Assembly (NCBI GenBank): GCA_003220435.1
Contig: QHSL01000066.1
Coordinates: 92,738-156,737 of the forward strand
Direction of reading: 5' to 3'
Source: Candidatus Rokuibacteriota bacterium
Lineage (GTDB): Bacteria; Methylomirabilota; Methylomirabilia; Rokubacteriales; CSP1-6
Length of the DNA stretch: 64,000 nucleotides
A model generated the notes under the pieces. That model made no database searches, was not told the origin of the DNA, and saw only the letters and a program-made list of their open reading frames with translations. Made by a program: the position numbers and the translations under genes. Shown in pieces: positions 23,929 to 33,118 of this stretch (positions are counted from its first letter, which is position 1; each line of letters begins with the position of its first letter).

Positions 23929-25227
23929 ATGACGACGCTCGCGAAGATGCTCGGCGTCCTGATCGCGCTGCTCACCATCGCCGCCGTGCCCCTCCTCGAG
24001 CCCGCGTCCGCGGCGGGCAAACTGAGCCTCTGGCGCCTCAAGACCTACATCCCGCCCGCCGACAAGATCCTCGACGCGAACGCCCAGGAGTGCGCGAAGA
24101 AGGCCGGCATCGAGCTCGCGATCCAGACCTACACCTTCGACGACATGTGGACGAAGTTCACCGCGGCGATCGAGGCGAAGACGCTGCCGGACATCGCGGA
24201 GCTCGACGCCGTCGGGCCGGCGCGGCTGGCCAATCTCGGACGGCTCTCGGACGTGTCCGACGTGGTGGCGGCGGCCACCAAGGAGCTCGGCCCGATCCTG
24301 TCCAACGCCGACGGCGCGGTGAAGTTCGGCGGCAAGTACTACGCGGTGCCCCACTACGCGATCCCGCTCGTGCTGTTCTACCGCTCGGATATCCTCACCA
24401 AGGTCGGCGCCGAGCCGCCGGACACCTGGGAGGACATCCAGAAGGTCTCCGAGAAGGTGAAGAAGGCCGGCGTGCAGGACTTCCCCAACGGCTTTCCTTG
24501 GAACCGCACCGGCGACGGCTACGACCCGGCGATGAGCCTGCTGTGGAGCTACGGCGCCGCGTGGGTCGACAAGAGCGGGAAGTTCACGGGCATCCCGAAG
24601 GCCCAGGGCCTCGAAGCGCTCAAGGTCGTGACGCGCGCCTACCTCGCCGACAAGACCGCCGCCTTCGACTACCTCTCGTGGTCGGGCGCCACCAACAACG
24701 AGGCGTTCATGGCCGGCAAGATCACCTTCACCCCGAACGGGCCGAGTATTCTCTTCCAGGAGGAGTCGACCCAGCATCCGCTGCTGAAGGACACCGCGAT
24801 CAAGGTCATGCCGAAGGGTCCGGCGGGACGCAACCTGGCGCTCACCTTCGTGATGAACTGGGCGGTGCCGTCCGACGGCAAGCAGCAGAAGGAGGCCAAG
24901 GCGCTGATCGGGTGCGTGATGGCCCGCGAGAATTTCGTGAAGTACATGACCGGCTCGTTCCGCCAGATGGTGCCGCTCTTCGCCAAACCGCTCGACGACG
25001 CGTACTGGAACACGCCCTCCGGCAAGATCATCGTCGACACCGTGAAGCAGGGCCATCCCGTCGGCTGGCCGGGCCCGACGACGCCGGCGGCGGCGGAGGT
25101 CGTCTCCGGCAACGTGCTCACCGACATGATCACGCGCGTGATCGTCGACAAGGTGGCGCCGGAGGCGGCGATCGACGAGGCCAACAAGCGGATCAAGGAG
25201 ATCTACGATCGGCTCCCGGTAAAGTGA
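23929..25227 (+). CDS. Extracellular solute-binding protein, family 1 (sugar-type ABC importer)
   Basis: 432 aa periplasmic binding protein. The signal peptide is residues 1-26 (MLGVLIALLTIAAVPLLEPA, cleavage near ASA-AG). The mature protein has the MalE-like cluster: FTAAIEAKTLPDIAELDA, GGKYYAVPHYAIPLVLFYRSDILTK, PDTWEDIQKVSEKVKKAG and FMAGKITFTPNGPS. It probably binds a sugar or sugar-derivative. The ATG at 23929 follows CAGGAGG. Its stop overlaps the GTG of the first permease, so all three genes form one operon. The ATP-binding subunit is not encoded here and would be shared or distant. Confidence 0.93.
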   Translation: MTTLAKMLGVLIALLTIAAVPLLEPASAAGKLSLWRLKTYIPPADKILDANAQECAKKAGIELAIQTYTFDDMWTKFTAAIEAKTLPDIAELDAVGPARLANLGRLSDVSDVVAAATKELGPILSNADGAVKFGGKYYAVPHYAIPLVLFYRSDILTKVGAEPPDTWEDIQKVSEKVKKAGVQDFPNGFPWNRTGDGYDPAMSLLWSYGAAWVDKSGKFTGIPKAQGLEALKVVTRAYLADKTAAFDYLSWSGATNNEAFMAGKITFTPNGPSILFQEESTQHPLLKDTAIKVMPKGPAGRNLALTFVMNWAVPSDGKQQKEAKALIGCVMARENFVKYMTGSFRQMVPLFAKPLDDAYWNTPSGKIIVDTVKQGHPVGWPGPTTPAAAEVVSGNVLTDMITRVIVDKVAPEAAIDEANKRIKEIYDRLPVK

Positions 25228-26108
25228 ATGCGCTGACCGACCGCCACCGGGAGCGGCTGCTCGGCTACGCGCTCATCGCCCCGGTGGCGATCTTCCTCGC
25301 TGGCCTCGTCGCCTATCCGTTCCTCTCCGCCATCTATCTGAGCCTCACCGAGAAGATCGTGGGCTACCCGGCCCACTTCGTCGGGCTCAAGAACTACGAA
25401 TCGCTCCTGGAGAGCGGGCGCTTCCGGATCGTGGCGTGGAACAGCGCGGCCTTCACGGTGGGCTCGATCGTCGTAAAGCTCGTCATCGGCATGGCCATGG
25501 CGCTGGCGCTCCACCACGTGGTGCGCGGCAACCAGTTCATCCGGGGGATTTTGCTGCTGCCGTGGGTCATCCCCACCGTGGTCATCGCGCTCACCTGGAA
25601 GTGGCTGATGGATCTGTTCCGCGGGCTCATCAACGTGGCGCTGATCGACGTGGGCGTGGTGCGGAGCGGCGTGCACTGGCTCGGCGATCCCACGCTGGCG
25701 ATGGTCTCGGTGATCATGGCCAACGTCTGGCGCGGCTTTCCGTTCTTCGGCGTCTCGTTCCTGGCGGCCATGCAGACCGTGCCCCAGGAACTGTACGACG
25801 CCGCCGCGGTCGACGGCGCCGGCGGCTGGCACAAGTTCTGGCAGATCACGCTGCCCAGCATCAAGGGCGTCGTCGCGGTGGTGACGCTCCTGAGCACGAT
25901 CGTCACGCTGAACGACTTCAACATCGTCTACATCATGACCCGCGGCGGCCCCGGCGCCGCCACCCACATCTTCGCGACCTACAGCTACGAGCTCGGGATC
26001 ATGTCGCAGCGCTGGGGGCTGGCGATGGCGGCATCGCTGGCCTCGCTGCCGCTGGTGGCGTTGCTCATCGTGGCGGTCGTGCGGTACCTGCACCGGGAGG
26101 AGGAGTGA
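25224..26108 (+). CDS. Sugar ABC transporter permease (MalF-like)
   Basis: 294 aa with six predicted transmembrane helices (first: LGYALIAPVAIFLAGLVAYPF). The cytoplasmic EAA loop reads VPQELYDAAAVDGAGGWHKFWQITLPSI near residues 190-217, typical of the MalF/UgpA group. The GTG at 25224 overlaps the binding-protein stop (GTGA) and gives the family-typical N-terminus. Works with the MalG-like gene three bases downstream. Confidence 0.93.
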   Translation: MNALTDRHRERLLGYALIAPVAIFLAGLVAYPFLSAIYLSLTEKIVGYPAHFVGLKNYESLLESGRFRIVAWNSAAFTVGSIVVKLVIGMAMALALHHVVRGNQFIRGILLLPWVIPTVVIALTWKWLMDLFRGLINVALIDVGVVRSGVHWLGDPTLAMVSVIMANVWRGFPFFGVSFLAAMQTVPQELYDAAAVDGAGGWHKFWQITLPSIKGVVAVVTLLSTIVTLNDFNIVYIMTRGGPGAATHIFATYSYELGIMSQRWGLAMAASLASLPLVALLIVAVVRYLHREEE

Positions 26109-26110
26109 CG

Positions 26111-26932
26111 ATGCGCCCGGCGACGCTCGCGCGCTGGATCGTGCTCGCCCTGATCGTGTTGGTCGTGTTCGTGCCGATGTACTGGATCCTGGTGACCTCG
26201 TTCAAGACCGGGCGGCAGATCCTCCTCTCCGAGCGCATCTACGTGCCGTGGCCGTTCACGATCGACAACTACGTCTATCTGTTCCAGGAGAGCCGCTTCG
26301 CGCTGTGGATCCGCAACAGCGCGATCACCGCCACCGCCAGCACCCTGCTCTCGCTGGTGATCGGCGCCGCCGGCGCCTATTCGCTGACGCGGCTGTCGTT
26401 CCCCGGGCGCCGGACCTTCGGCGGAATCGTGCTCATCACGTACCTGGTGCCGCCGGGACTCATGTTCATCCCGCTCTACCGCACCTTCATCCAGATGGGC
26501 TACACGGATTCGCTCGGCACCCTGATCCTCGCCTATCCGACCTTCCTGGTGCCGTTTGTGACGTGGCTGCTCATGGGCTTCTTCCGCTCGATCCCGCGTG
26601 AGCTCGAGGAGGCGGCGCTGGTGGACGGTGCCACGCGCCTGCAGGCGATGGTGCGGGTGGTCCTGCCGCTGGCGGCCCCGGGACTGCTGGCGGCCGGCCT
26701 CTTCTGCTTCACGCTCTCGTGGAACGAGTTCCTCTACGCGCTGATCTTCATCGGCGACGACAGTCTGAAGACGCTACCGGTCGGCCTCTCGGAGTTCGTG
26801 GTCTCCGACTTCGCGTTCTGGGGCCAGCTCATGGCGGCGGCGGCGCTGGCCTCGCTGCCGGTGATCGTGGTTTACATTTACCTGCACAAGTACATGGTGC
26901 AGGGGCTGACGGCGGGCGCGGTGAAGGGGTAG
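26111..26932 (+). CDS. Sugar ABC transporter permease (MalG-like)
   Basis: 273 aa, six helices, beginning WIVLALIVLVVFVPMYWILVTSFK as in MalG/UgpE proteins. The EAA loop IPRELEEAALVDGATRLQAMVRVVLPLAAPGL lies near residues 163-195. The ATG at 26111 follows GGAGGAGTGACG and is 2 bases after the previous stop. The last gene of the importer operon; the C-terminus (VQGLTAGAVKG) is the usual family ending. Confidence 0.94.
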   Translation: MRPATLARWIVLALIVLVVFVPMYWILVTSFKTGRQILLSERIYVPWPFTIDNYVYLFQESRFALWIRNSAITATASTLLSLVIGAAGAYSLTRLSFPGRRTFGGIVLITYLVPPGLMFIPLYRTFIQMGYTDSLGTLILAYPTFLVPFVTWLLMGFFRSIPRELEEAALVDGATRLQAMVRVVLPLAAPGLLAAGLFCFTLSWNEFLYALIFIGDDSLKTLPVGLSEFVVSDFAFWGQLMAAAALASLPVIVVYIYLHKYMVQGLTAGAVKG

Positions 26933-26969
26933 ACGGACCGAGGCGCCGAACGCGCTACACTGGCGCGCG

Positions 26970-27425
26970 ATGAGGAAGATGGCCCCCTTGGTGCTCGGCG
27001 TGCTGGTCCTGCCGGCGGCGTGCGCGGGCCGAACGCCGGGGGAGCCCGTGGCCTTCGCCACCGTGGAGCGCGGAGCGGCCAGCGGAATCCGCGAACCGAG
27101 CCAGATCGTCGTTCGAGCCTCTCGCGAGTGGGTCCTGGTCTGGGCGCGCCACGCGCGGTCCGTCGGCACCGTTGTGGCGCCGCCGGTGGATTTCTCGCGC
27201 GAGATGGTCGTGGGTGTCTTCATGGGGGAGCGCGAGACGGGCGGCTACCGGATCGAGATTTCCGGAATCGAGCGGACGGAATCGGGGATTCGCGTTCGGT
27301 ATGTGACGAGGGCGCCCGAGCCCGGCGCCGTGCTCACCCAGGCGTTGACCCAGCCATTTCATTTGATCCGCCTCGCTCGCGACGAGCGCCCCGTGACGTT
27401 CCTTCGCGAGGAGCCCGCCCGGTGA
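26970..27425 (+). CDS. PrcB-C-terminal-like secreted protein
   Basis: 151 aa. Residues 1-19 form a signal peptide with a possible lipobox (LPAACAG, Cys18). The remaining sequence, IREPSQIVVRASREWVLVWARHA, VDFSREMVVGVFMGERETGGYRIEI and ...PFHLIRLARDERPVTF, matches the PrcB C-terminal domain first seen in a spirochaete protease complex. Its position directly in front of, and overlapping by 4 bases, a secreted subtilase supports a role as accessory or inhibitor of that protease. The ATG at 26970 has no Shine-Dalgarno; TACACT at 26956-26961 suggests a leaderless transcript. Confidence 0.8.
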   Translation: MRKMAPLVLGVLVLPAACAGRTPGEPVAFATVERGAASGIREPSQIVVRASREWVLVWARHARSVGTVVAPPVDFSREMVVGVFMGERETGGYRIEISGIERTESGIRVRYVTRAPEPGAVLTQALTQPFHLIRLARDERPVTFLREEPAR

Positions 27426-30400
27426 GCCGGCGGCGCGCGGGGGTGCGGGTCGGGCTGGTCCTCGGTGTGTCGTTCCTGCTGCTCGGTGCGTCGAGCGTCG
27501 CGGCGCAGCCGCTTCCCCGCCATGCGCCGGATACCGTGCTCGTGAGGTTCGCCCCCTCGACGCCGCCGTCCGAGCAGGCCCTCGCCCACGCGCTGGTGGG
27601 CGCCCGCGTCTTGAAGAGCTTCACGATCGTCGAGGGGCTGCACGTGGTGCGGCTGCCGCCCGGGATGCGCGTCAAGGCGGCTCTCGAGGCGTATCGCCGC
27701 CATCCCGCGGTCGTCTACGCCGAGCCCGACTGGATCGTCGAGCGCCAGACGACGCCCAATGATCCTAGCTTCGGCGAGCTGTGGGGGCTCAACAACACGG
27801 GTCAGAGCGGCGGAGTCCCCGACGCGGACATCGACGCCGTGGAGGCGTGGAACATCACCACCGGCAGCAGCGACGTCGTCGTGGCGGTGATCGACACCGG
27901 GGTCGATTACAACCATCAGGACCTGTCCGCGAACATGTACCGGAGCGCGCGCGACTGCGTCATCAACGGGATCGACGACGACGGCAACGGCCAGATCGAC
28001 GACTGCTTCGGCATCGACACCGCGAACAACGATTCGGACCCGATGGACGACCATGGGCACGGCACGCACGTCTCCGGCACGATCGGCGCCGTCGGCAACA
28101 ACGGGGTCGGCGTCGTCGGCGTCAACTGGACCGTTCGGATCATGGCGTGCAAGTTCCTGAACGCCAGCGGCTCCGGCACCACCAGCGACGCCATCGACTG
28201 CCTCGAGTACGTCAAGCTCATGAAGGACCGGGGCGTGAACATCGTCGCGACCAACAACAGCTGGGGCGGCGGCGGATTCTCCCAGGCCCTCCTCGATGCC
28301 ATCGAGGCGCACCTGCAACGGGGGATCCTCTTCATCGCCGCGGCCGGGAACAACTCGAGCGACAACGACGTCACGCCCGCCTATCCGGCCGGCTACAACC
28401 TCCCAAACATCCTCGCGGTCGCGGCGACGACCCGTACGGACGCGCTGGCGTCCTTCTCCAACTTCGGCCGGCGGACCGTCCATCTCGGCGCCCCCGGCCA
28501 GGAGATCCTGAGCACCACGCCGGGGAACACCTACTCGGTGTTCAGCGGGACCTCGATGGCGACGCCCCACGTCACGGGCGTGGCGGCGCTGCTGAAGGCA
28601 CAGGATCCATCGCGCGACTGGCGCGCGCTCAAGAACCTGATCCTGGCCGGCGGCGACCCGAACTTCTCGCTGACGAACACCATCACGCAGAGGCGGCTCA
28701 ATGCCCGCGGCGCGCTCGCCTGCGCCAACACCACGGTCCTGTCGCGTCTGCTGCCGGCCGGCGGCGCGATCACCGGCGCGGTCGGGACGCCGGTCGTTCT
28801 GGCGGCGCTGCACATCAACTGCGCCATCCCGAACGGGAACCTCACCGTGACCGTCGACCCGGGCGGCCAGAGCGTCGTCCTCACCGACGACGGGCTCGGT
28901 GCCGATCGCGCCGCCGGCGACGGGATCTATTCCGGCCAGTGGACGCCGACGGCCACCGGGACCTACTTCCTCACGTTTCCGGGTGGCGACACGGTGACGG
29001 TTCAGGTCCTCTCGAGCTACACCGTGACGCCGACGGCGTTCAGCTACCGGACGATCAGCGGAAGCAACTTGAACCTGGACGACGATTCCTCCGTCGGGAT
29101 CGGCCTGCCGTTCCCGATCGCCTTCGCCGGCGGGAGCTTCAGCGTGGTCTTCGTCGGGAGCAACGGGAACGTGAGCTTCACCGCGCCGTTCATCGCCTAC
29201 CTCAACGAGCCGATCCCGACCACACAGATCGCCACGCTCGTCGCGCCCTGGTGGGACGATCTCTTACCGCTCGTCGGGACGAGCCAGAACGTCTTCTGGG
29301 CCGTGACCGGAACCGCGCCCAACCGGGAGCTGGTCGTCGAATGGAGGGACGTGCCGCACTACGAATGCGGGCCGAGCGCCGCCACCACGGTCAAGTTTCA
29401 GGCGGTGTTCTTCGAGGGGAGCAGCAACATCCTGTTCAACTACGCGGACGCCACCTTTGGCGGAGGCTGCGCCTTCGACGACCGGGGCGCCTCGGCGACG
29501 GTCGGCGTGCAGACGGGCGCGGGTCTCGGGACCTCGTTCAGCTTCAACACGCAGAGCCTGAGCAGCGGCCTGGCGCTGCTGTGGACGACCACGGCGGGAT
29601 CGCCGGCGCTCAATGTGAGTCCGAGCTCCCGGAGCTTCGGCAACGTTCCCCTGGGCGGCTCGGAGGACCGGAGCTTCACGGTGCAGAACGTCGGCGGCGG
29701 CACGATCACGGGGAGCGCGACGACGAGCCCGCCGTTCGCGGTCGTCGCCGGAGGCGCCTACGCCCTCACCATCGGCCAGAGCCAGCAGGTGACCGTCCGC
29801 TTCGCGCCGACCTCGGTCGCCACGTTCACCGGCAGCGTGACCTTCGGCGGAGGGGCGGGGACCACCAGGAGCGTGAGCGGGAGCGGCATCTCGGTGTCGC
29901 CGGTGGCTCCGGCCGCCCTGACCGCGACGGCGGTGTCGCCGAGCCAGATCGACCTCGCGTGGCTGGACAACAACGGCAACGAGACGGAGATTCGGATCGA
30001 GCGCAAGACGGGCGCCGGGGGGACGTTCGGTCAGATCGCCGTGACCGGCGCGAACTCGACGATGTACTCGGACGCCGGACGGAGTCCGGCGACCACCTAC
30101 GTCTACCGGGTCCGGGCCTGCAACACCGTCGGATGCTCCGACTATTCGGCCGAGGCGACGGCGACCACCCCGGCGCTCCCGGTCGTCGTCTCGCTCAGCG
30201 TGGTCGTCAACGGCTCGGCCGCCGGCACGGTGACGAGCGTCCCGGTCGGGATCAGCTGCGCGCCGAGCTGTGCCGCCGGCTTCACCGCCGGGACGACCGT
30301 GACGCTCACGACGGCGCCGGGGGCCAGGGCGCGCTTCAAGAGCTGGGGCGGGGCGTGCAGCGGCTCGACGGCGACGTGCACCCTGACGCTGAACGACGTC

Positions 30401-30700
30401 GCGTCGGTGACGGCGACGTTCCAGGTGATCTTCACCGATGCGGCCGGCGACGATCGGCTGCCGGCGGGGACGCCGATCAAGCTCGCGCACTTCACCGAGC
30501 TCCTCGACGCGATCAACGCCGTGCAGCCCGGGACGAACTTGAGTTGGTCTATCCCCGCGCCGACGGGCGGCGGCGCGGTGCTCCTGGCCCACATCAACGC
30601 GCTCCGGCTGCCGCTCGGCCTGCCGGCCGTCGATGCCGGGAGCGTGATCCGGGCGGCGCACATCGACGACGTCCGTCTGCGTATTCGGGCGCTCGAGTAG
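27422..30700 (+). CDS. Secreted multidomain subtilisin-like serine protease (S8)
   Basis: 1092 aa. The GTG at 27422 overlaps the previous stop and starts a signal peptide (LVLGVSFLLLGASSVAAQ). A fervidolysin-like propeptide (residues 35-105) precedes the S8 domain with the triad Asp158 (VIDTG), His213 (HGHGTHVSG) and Ser378 (GTSMATPHV), plus AAAGNN for the oxyanion hole. Downstream are a jelly-roll region, a choice-of-anchor/ASH-like domain (VSPSSRSFGNVPLGGSEDRSF), a fibronectin III domain (PAALTATAVSPSQIDLAWLD), a cysteine-bearing Listeria-type bacterial repeat and a C-terminal domain with paired H(I/F)xxLR/LLDAI motifs (from IKLAHFTELLDAIN to IRAAHIDDVRLRIRALE). Exported; probably degrades proteins for nutrition. 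Confidence 0.93.
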   Translation: MSRRRAGVRVGLVLGVSFLLLGASSVAAQPLPRHAPDTVLVRFAPSTPPSEQALAHALVGARVLKSFTIVEGLHVVRLPPGMRVKAALEAYRRHPAVVYAEPDWIVERQTTPNDPSFGELWGLNNTGQSGGVPDADIDAVEAWNITTGSSDVVVAVIDTGVDYNHQDLSANMYRSARDCVINGIDDDGNGQIDDCFGIDTANNDSDPMDDHGHGTHVSGTIGAVGNNGVGVVGVNWTVRIMACKFLNASGSGTTSDAIDCLEYVKLMKDRGVNIVATNNSWGGGGFSQALLDAIEAHLQRGILFIAAAGNNSSDNDVTPAYPAGYNLPNILAVAATTRTDALASFSNFGRRTVHLGAPGQEILSTTPGNTYSVFSGTSMATPHVTGVAALLKAQDPSRDWRALKNLILAGGDPNFSLTNTITQRRLNARGALACANTTVLSRLLPAGGAITGAVGTPVVLAALHINCAIPNGNLTVTVDPGGQSVVLTDDGLGADRAAGDGIYSGQWTPTATGTYFLTFPGGDTVTVQVLSSYTVTPTAFSYRTISGSNLNLDDDSSVGIGLPFPIAFAGGSFSVVFVGSNGNVSFTAPFIAYLNEPIPTTQIATLVAPWWDDLLPLVGTSQNVFWAVTGTAPNRELVVEWRDVPHYECGPSAATTVKFQAVFFEGSSNILFNYADATFGGGCAFDDRGASATVGVQTGAGLGTSFSFNTQSLSSGLALLWTTTAGSPALNVSPSSRSFGNVPLGGSEDRSFTVQNVGGGTITGSATTSPPFAVVAGGAYALTIGQSQQVTVRFAPTSVATFTGSVTFGGGAGTTRSVSGSGISVSPVAPAALTATAVSPSQIDLAWLDNNGNETEIRIERKTGAGGTFGQIAVTGANSTMYSDAGRSPATTYVYRVRACNTVGCSDYSAEATATTPALPVVVSLSVVVNGSAAGTVTSVPVGISCAPSCAAGFTAGTTVTLTTAPGARARFKSWGGACSGSTATCTLTLNDVASVTATFQVIFTDAAGDDRLPAGTPIKLAHFTELLDAINAVQPGTNLSWSIPAPTGGGAVLLAHINALRLPLGLPAVDAGSVIRAAHIDDVRLRIRALE

Positions 30701-30750
30701 GCGGATCGGGGGCGCGGGGGCGGGTCACCGAACCACGGAGGCCGGAACGC

Positions 30751-31845
30751 ATGAAGATCACCAGGGTCGAGACGATGGTCCTCAACCTGCCGATGCTGAT
30801 CGACGGCGCGACCCCGATGCTGGGCGGGCGCGCGCGGACCAGCATCGACATGCTGCTGGTCCGCGTCGACACCGACGGAGGCGTCACCGGGTGGGGCGAG
30901 GCGTTCGGCCACCGCATCTTCCCGGCGACGCGCGCCACGATCGACACGCTGCTCGGGCCGATGTGCGTCGGCCGGGACCCGAGCCAGATCGCTCAGCTCA
31001 ACGACGAGATCCAGCGGCTGCTACACGGGATCGGCCGCAGCGGGCCCGCGATCTACGCGCTGTCCGGCATCGACATCGCGCTCTGGGACATCGCGGGCAA
31101 GGTGGCCGGCGCCCCGCTCTACCGGTTGCTGGGCGGGAGCAGCCGCGCGGATCTCCCGGCGTACGCGAGCCTGCTGCGCTACGGCACCGCGGCCGCCGTG
31201 AGCCACTACACGGAGCAGGCGCTGACCCGCGGCTATCGGCTCGTCAAGGTGCACGAGATCACCGTGCCGGAGATCAAGGCGGCGCGCGACGTCATGGGCG
31301 CGTCCATGCCGCTGATGGTCGACACGAACTGCCCGTGGACAGTGGCGCAGGCCGTCGAGATGGCCCGCCGGCTGGTGCCGCTCGGCCTGCACTGGCTCGA
31401 GGAGCCCGTGTGGCCACCGGAGAACCTCCAGGGGCTCGCGGAGGTCCGGTCGCAGGGCGGCGTCGCGACCGCCGCCGGCGAGAACTACGGCACGGTCTGG
31501 GAGTTCCGGCGCGCGCTCGAAGCCGGCGCCCTCACGTACGCGCAGCCGAGCGTGACCAAGATCGGCGGCGTGACCGAGATGCGCCGGGTCATGACGCTGG
31601 CCGAGATGTTCGGGGTTCAGGTGGTGCCGCACTCGGCGTACTTCGGGCCAGGACTGCTGGCGTCGATCCACTGCATCGCGGCGCTGCCGACCGAATCACC
31701 GGTCGAGCGCTTTTACTGCGATTTCGCCGACAATCCTCTGGGGGACGCGATCCATCCGAGGGGCGGACGCATCGCGGTGCCCCAGGGGCCGGGCCTCGGG
31801 GTCGACCCCGACCCGCGGCTGCTCGAGAAGCTTCGGCGGAGCTGA
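30751..31845 (+). CDS. Mandelate racemase/muconate lactonizing enzyme family protein
   Basis: 364 aa enolase-superfamily enzyme. Capping domain includes VDTDGGVTGWGEAFGH; barrel residues are YRLVKVHEI (a KxH in place of the usual KxK) near 165-175, the Mg ligands in LMVDTNCPW, HWLEEPVWPPE and AAGENYGT, and VVPHSAYFGPG for the histidine. The altered second catalytic residue means the reaction may differ from mandelate racemase. The ATG at 30751 follows a GGAGG-containing leader (CACGGAGGCCGGAACGC). Another family member starts 34 bases downstream. Confidence 0.9.
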   Translation: MKITRVETMVLNLPMLIDGATPMLGGRARTSIDMLLVRVDTDGGVTGWGEAFGHRIFPATRATIDTLLGPMCVGRDPSQIAQLNDEIQRLLHGIGRSGPAIYALSGIDIALWDIAGKVAGAPLYRLLGGSSRADLPAYASLLRYGTAAAVSHYTEQALTRGYRLVKVHEITVPEIKAARDVMGASMPLMVDTNCPWTVAQAVEMARRLVPLGLHWLEEPVWPPENLQGLAEVRSQGGVATAAGENYGTVWEFRRALEAGALTYAQPSVTKIGGVTEMRRVMTLAEMFGVQVVPHSAYFGPGLLASIHCIAALPTESPVERFYCDFADNPLGDAIHPRGGRIAVPQGPGLGVDPDPRLLEKLRRS

Positions 31846-31879
31846 GCGAGGTCGCCGAGCCAAGCGAAGGAGACGAACG

Positions 31880-33118
31880 ATGAAGATCGCGCGTGTGGAG
31901 GCGCTGCACTGTGACGCCGGATGGCGGCCGTGGACGTTCGTGCGCATCGAGACCGACGACGGGCTGGTCGGGTGGGGCGAGTGCAGCGACAACCGGAGCC
32001 CGCACGGCCTCGCCGGCTGCGTCCGCGATCTCGCCGATCTCCTGGTCGGACAGGACCCGCGGCCGGTCGAGCGGATTTACTGGGACATGCTGCGCCGGGT
32101 CCGCCAGAACAGCGGCGGCGTCTCGCACAAGGCCATGGCCGGGATCGAGCTGGCGCTGTGGGATATCAAGGCCAAAGCGCTCGGTGTGCCGGTCTACGAG
32201 CTGTTCGGCGGACCGCTGCGCGACCGGGTGCGCCTCTACTGGTCGCACTGCGGGACGACGCGCGCGCGGATGGGCGCCGTGCTGGGGACTCCGCCGCTGC
32301 GCACCTACGACGACATCGCGGCGCTGGGGCGTGAGGTGGTCGCGCGCGGGTTCACGGCGCTGAAGACCAACATGGTCATCCCCGGGGATCCGGCGACCGT
32401 CTACTTCCCGGGGTTCGCCAGCGGCATCAACACCACGGACGGCGCCCCCTCCGTGGAGATCCTCGACGCGATCGATCGCCTCATCGGCACCTTCCGCGAC
32501 GCCGTGGGCCCGCAGGTCGGCCTGTGCCTCGACCTGAACTACAACTTCCGCACCGAGGGCGTGCTGCGGATCGCCAAGCTCCTCGAGCGCTACGACATGC
32601 AGTGGCTCGAGTACGACAACTGGGACCCGGACGCGCTGCTCCAGATCAAGCAGTCGACCACCACGCGCCTGGCCTCGTGCGAGAGCCTGGTGACGCTGCG
32701 CCAGTACCGCCCGTTCCTCGAGCGCCACGCGGTGGACGTGGCGATCATCGACGTGCCGTGGAACGGGTTCTCGCAGTCCGTGCAGATCGGGCGGCTCGCC
32801 GAGTCGTGCGAGATCAACATCGCCCCGCACAACTACTACAGCCACCTGGCCGATCTCCACTCGCTGCACCTCTGCGCCGTGCTGCCCAACGTGCGCATCA
32901 TGGAGATCGACATCGACGACGTGCCGTGGAAGGGCTCGCTCGTCACCAAGCCGCCCCTGATCCGTGACGGCGCCATCTGGCTCAGCGACGCGCCGGGCTG
33001 GGGGGCCGACATCAACGAGAGCGTGCTGCGCGAGCATCCCTGGCCGCGCCCGGGTGACGGCGGCGCTCCGCTGTTCTACGGCATGGATCCGTCGCAGATG
33101 TCGGCGCGCCCACGGTGA
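31880..33118 (+). CDS. Mandelate racemase/muconate lactonizing enzyme family protein, KxN type
   Basis: 412 aa. The catalytic segment reads FTALKTNMVIPG (KxN), as in D-galactonate-dehydratase-like members, and is followed by an insertion (YFPGFASGINTTDG). Mg ligands: LCLDLNYNF, QWLEYDNWDP (Asp-bearing instead of LEEP) and ASCESL; the acid/base histidine is likely in APHNYYSHLADLHSL. It is longer than its neighbour by about 50 residues and only distantly related, so it is not a recent duplicate. The ATG at 31880 follows AAGGAGACG. The stop overlaps the next gene's GTG by 4 bases. Confidence 0.9.
   Translation: MKIARVEALHCDAGWRPWTFVRIETDDGLVGWGECSDNRSPHGLAGCVRDLADLLVGQDPRPVERIYWDMLRRVRQNSGGVSHKAMAGIELALWDIKAKALGVPVYELFGGPLRDRVRLYWSHCGTTRARMGAVLGTPPLRTYDDIAALGREVVARGFTALKTNMVIPGDPATVYFPGFASGINTTDGAPSVEILDAIDRLIGTFRDAVGPQVGLCLDLNYNFRTEGVLRIAKLLERYDMQWLEYDNWDPDALLQIKQSTTTRLASCESLVTLRQYRPFLERHAVDVAIIDVPWNGFSQSVQIGRLAESCEINIAPHNYYSHLADLHSLHLCAVLPNVRIMEIDIDDVPWKGSLVTKPPLIRDGAIWLSDAPGWGADINESVLREHPWPRPGDGGAPLFYGMDPSQMSARPR

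Noticed and set aside
27359..30700. Long antisense and alternative-frame ORFs across the subtilase and other GC-rich genes (for example 27781-31845)
   Set aside because: They are low-complexity Arg/Pro/Gly-rich shadows caused by high GC content; the in-frame gene has clear domains.
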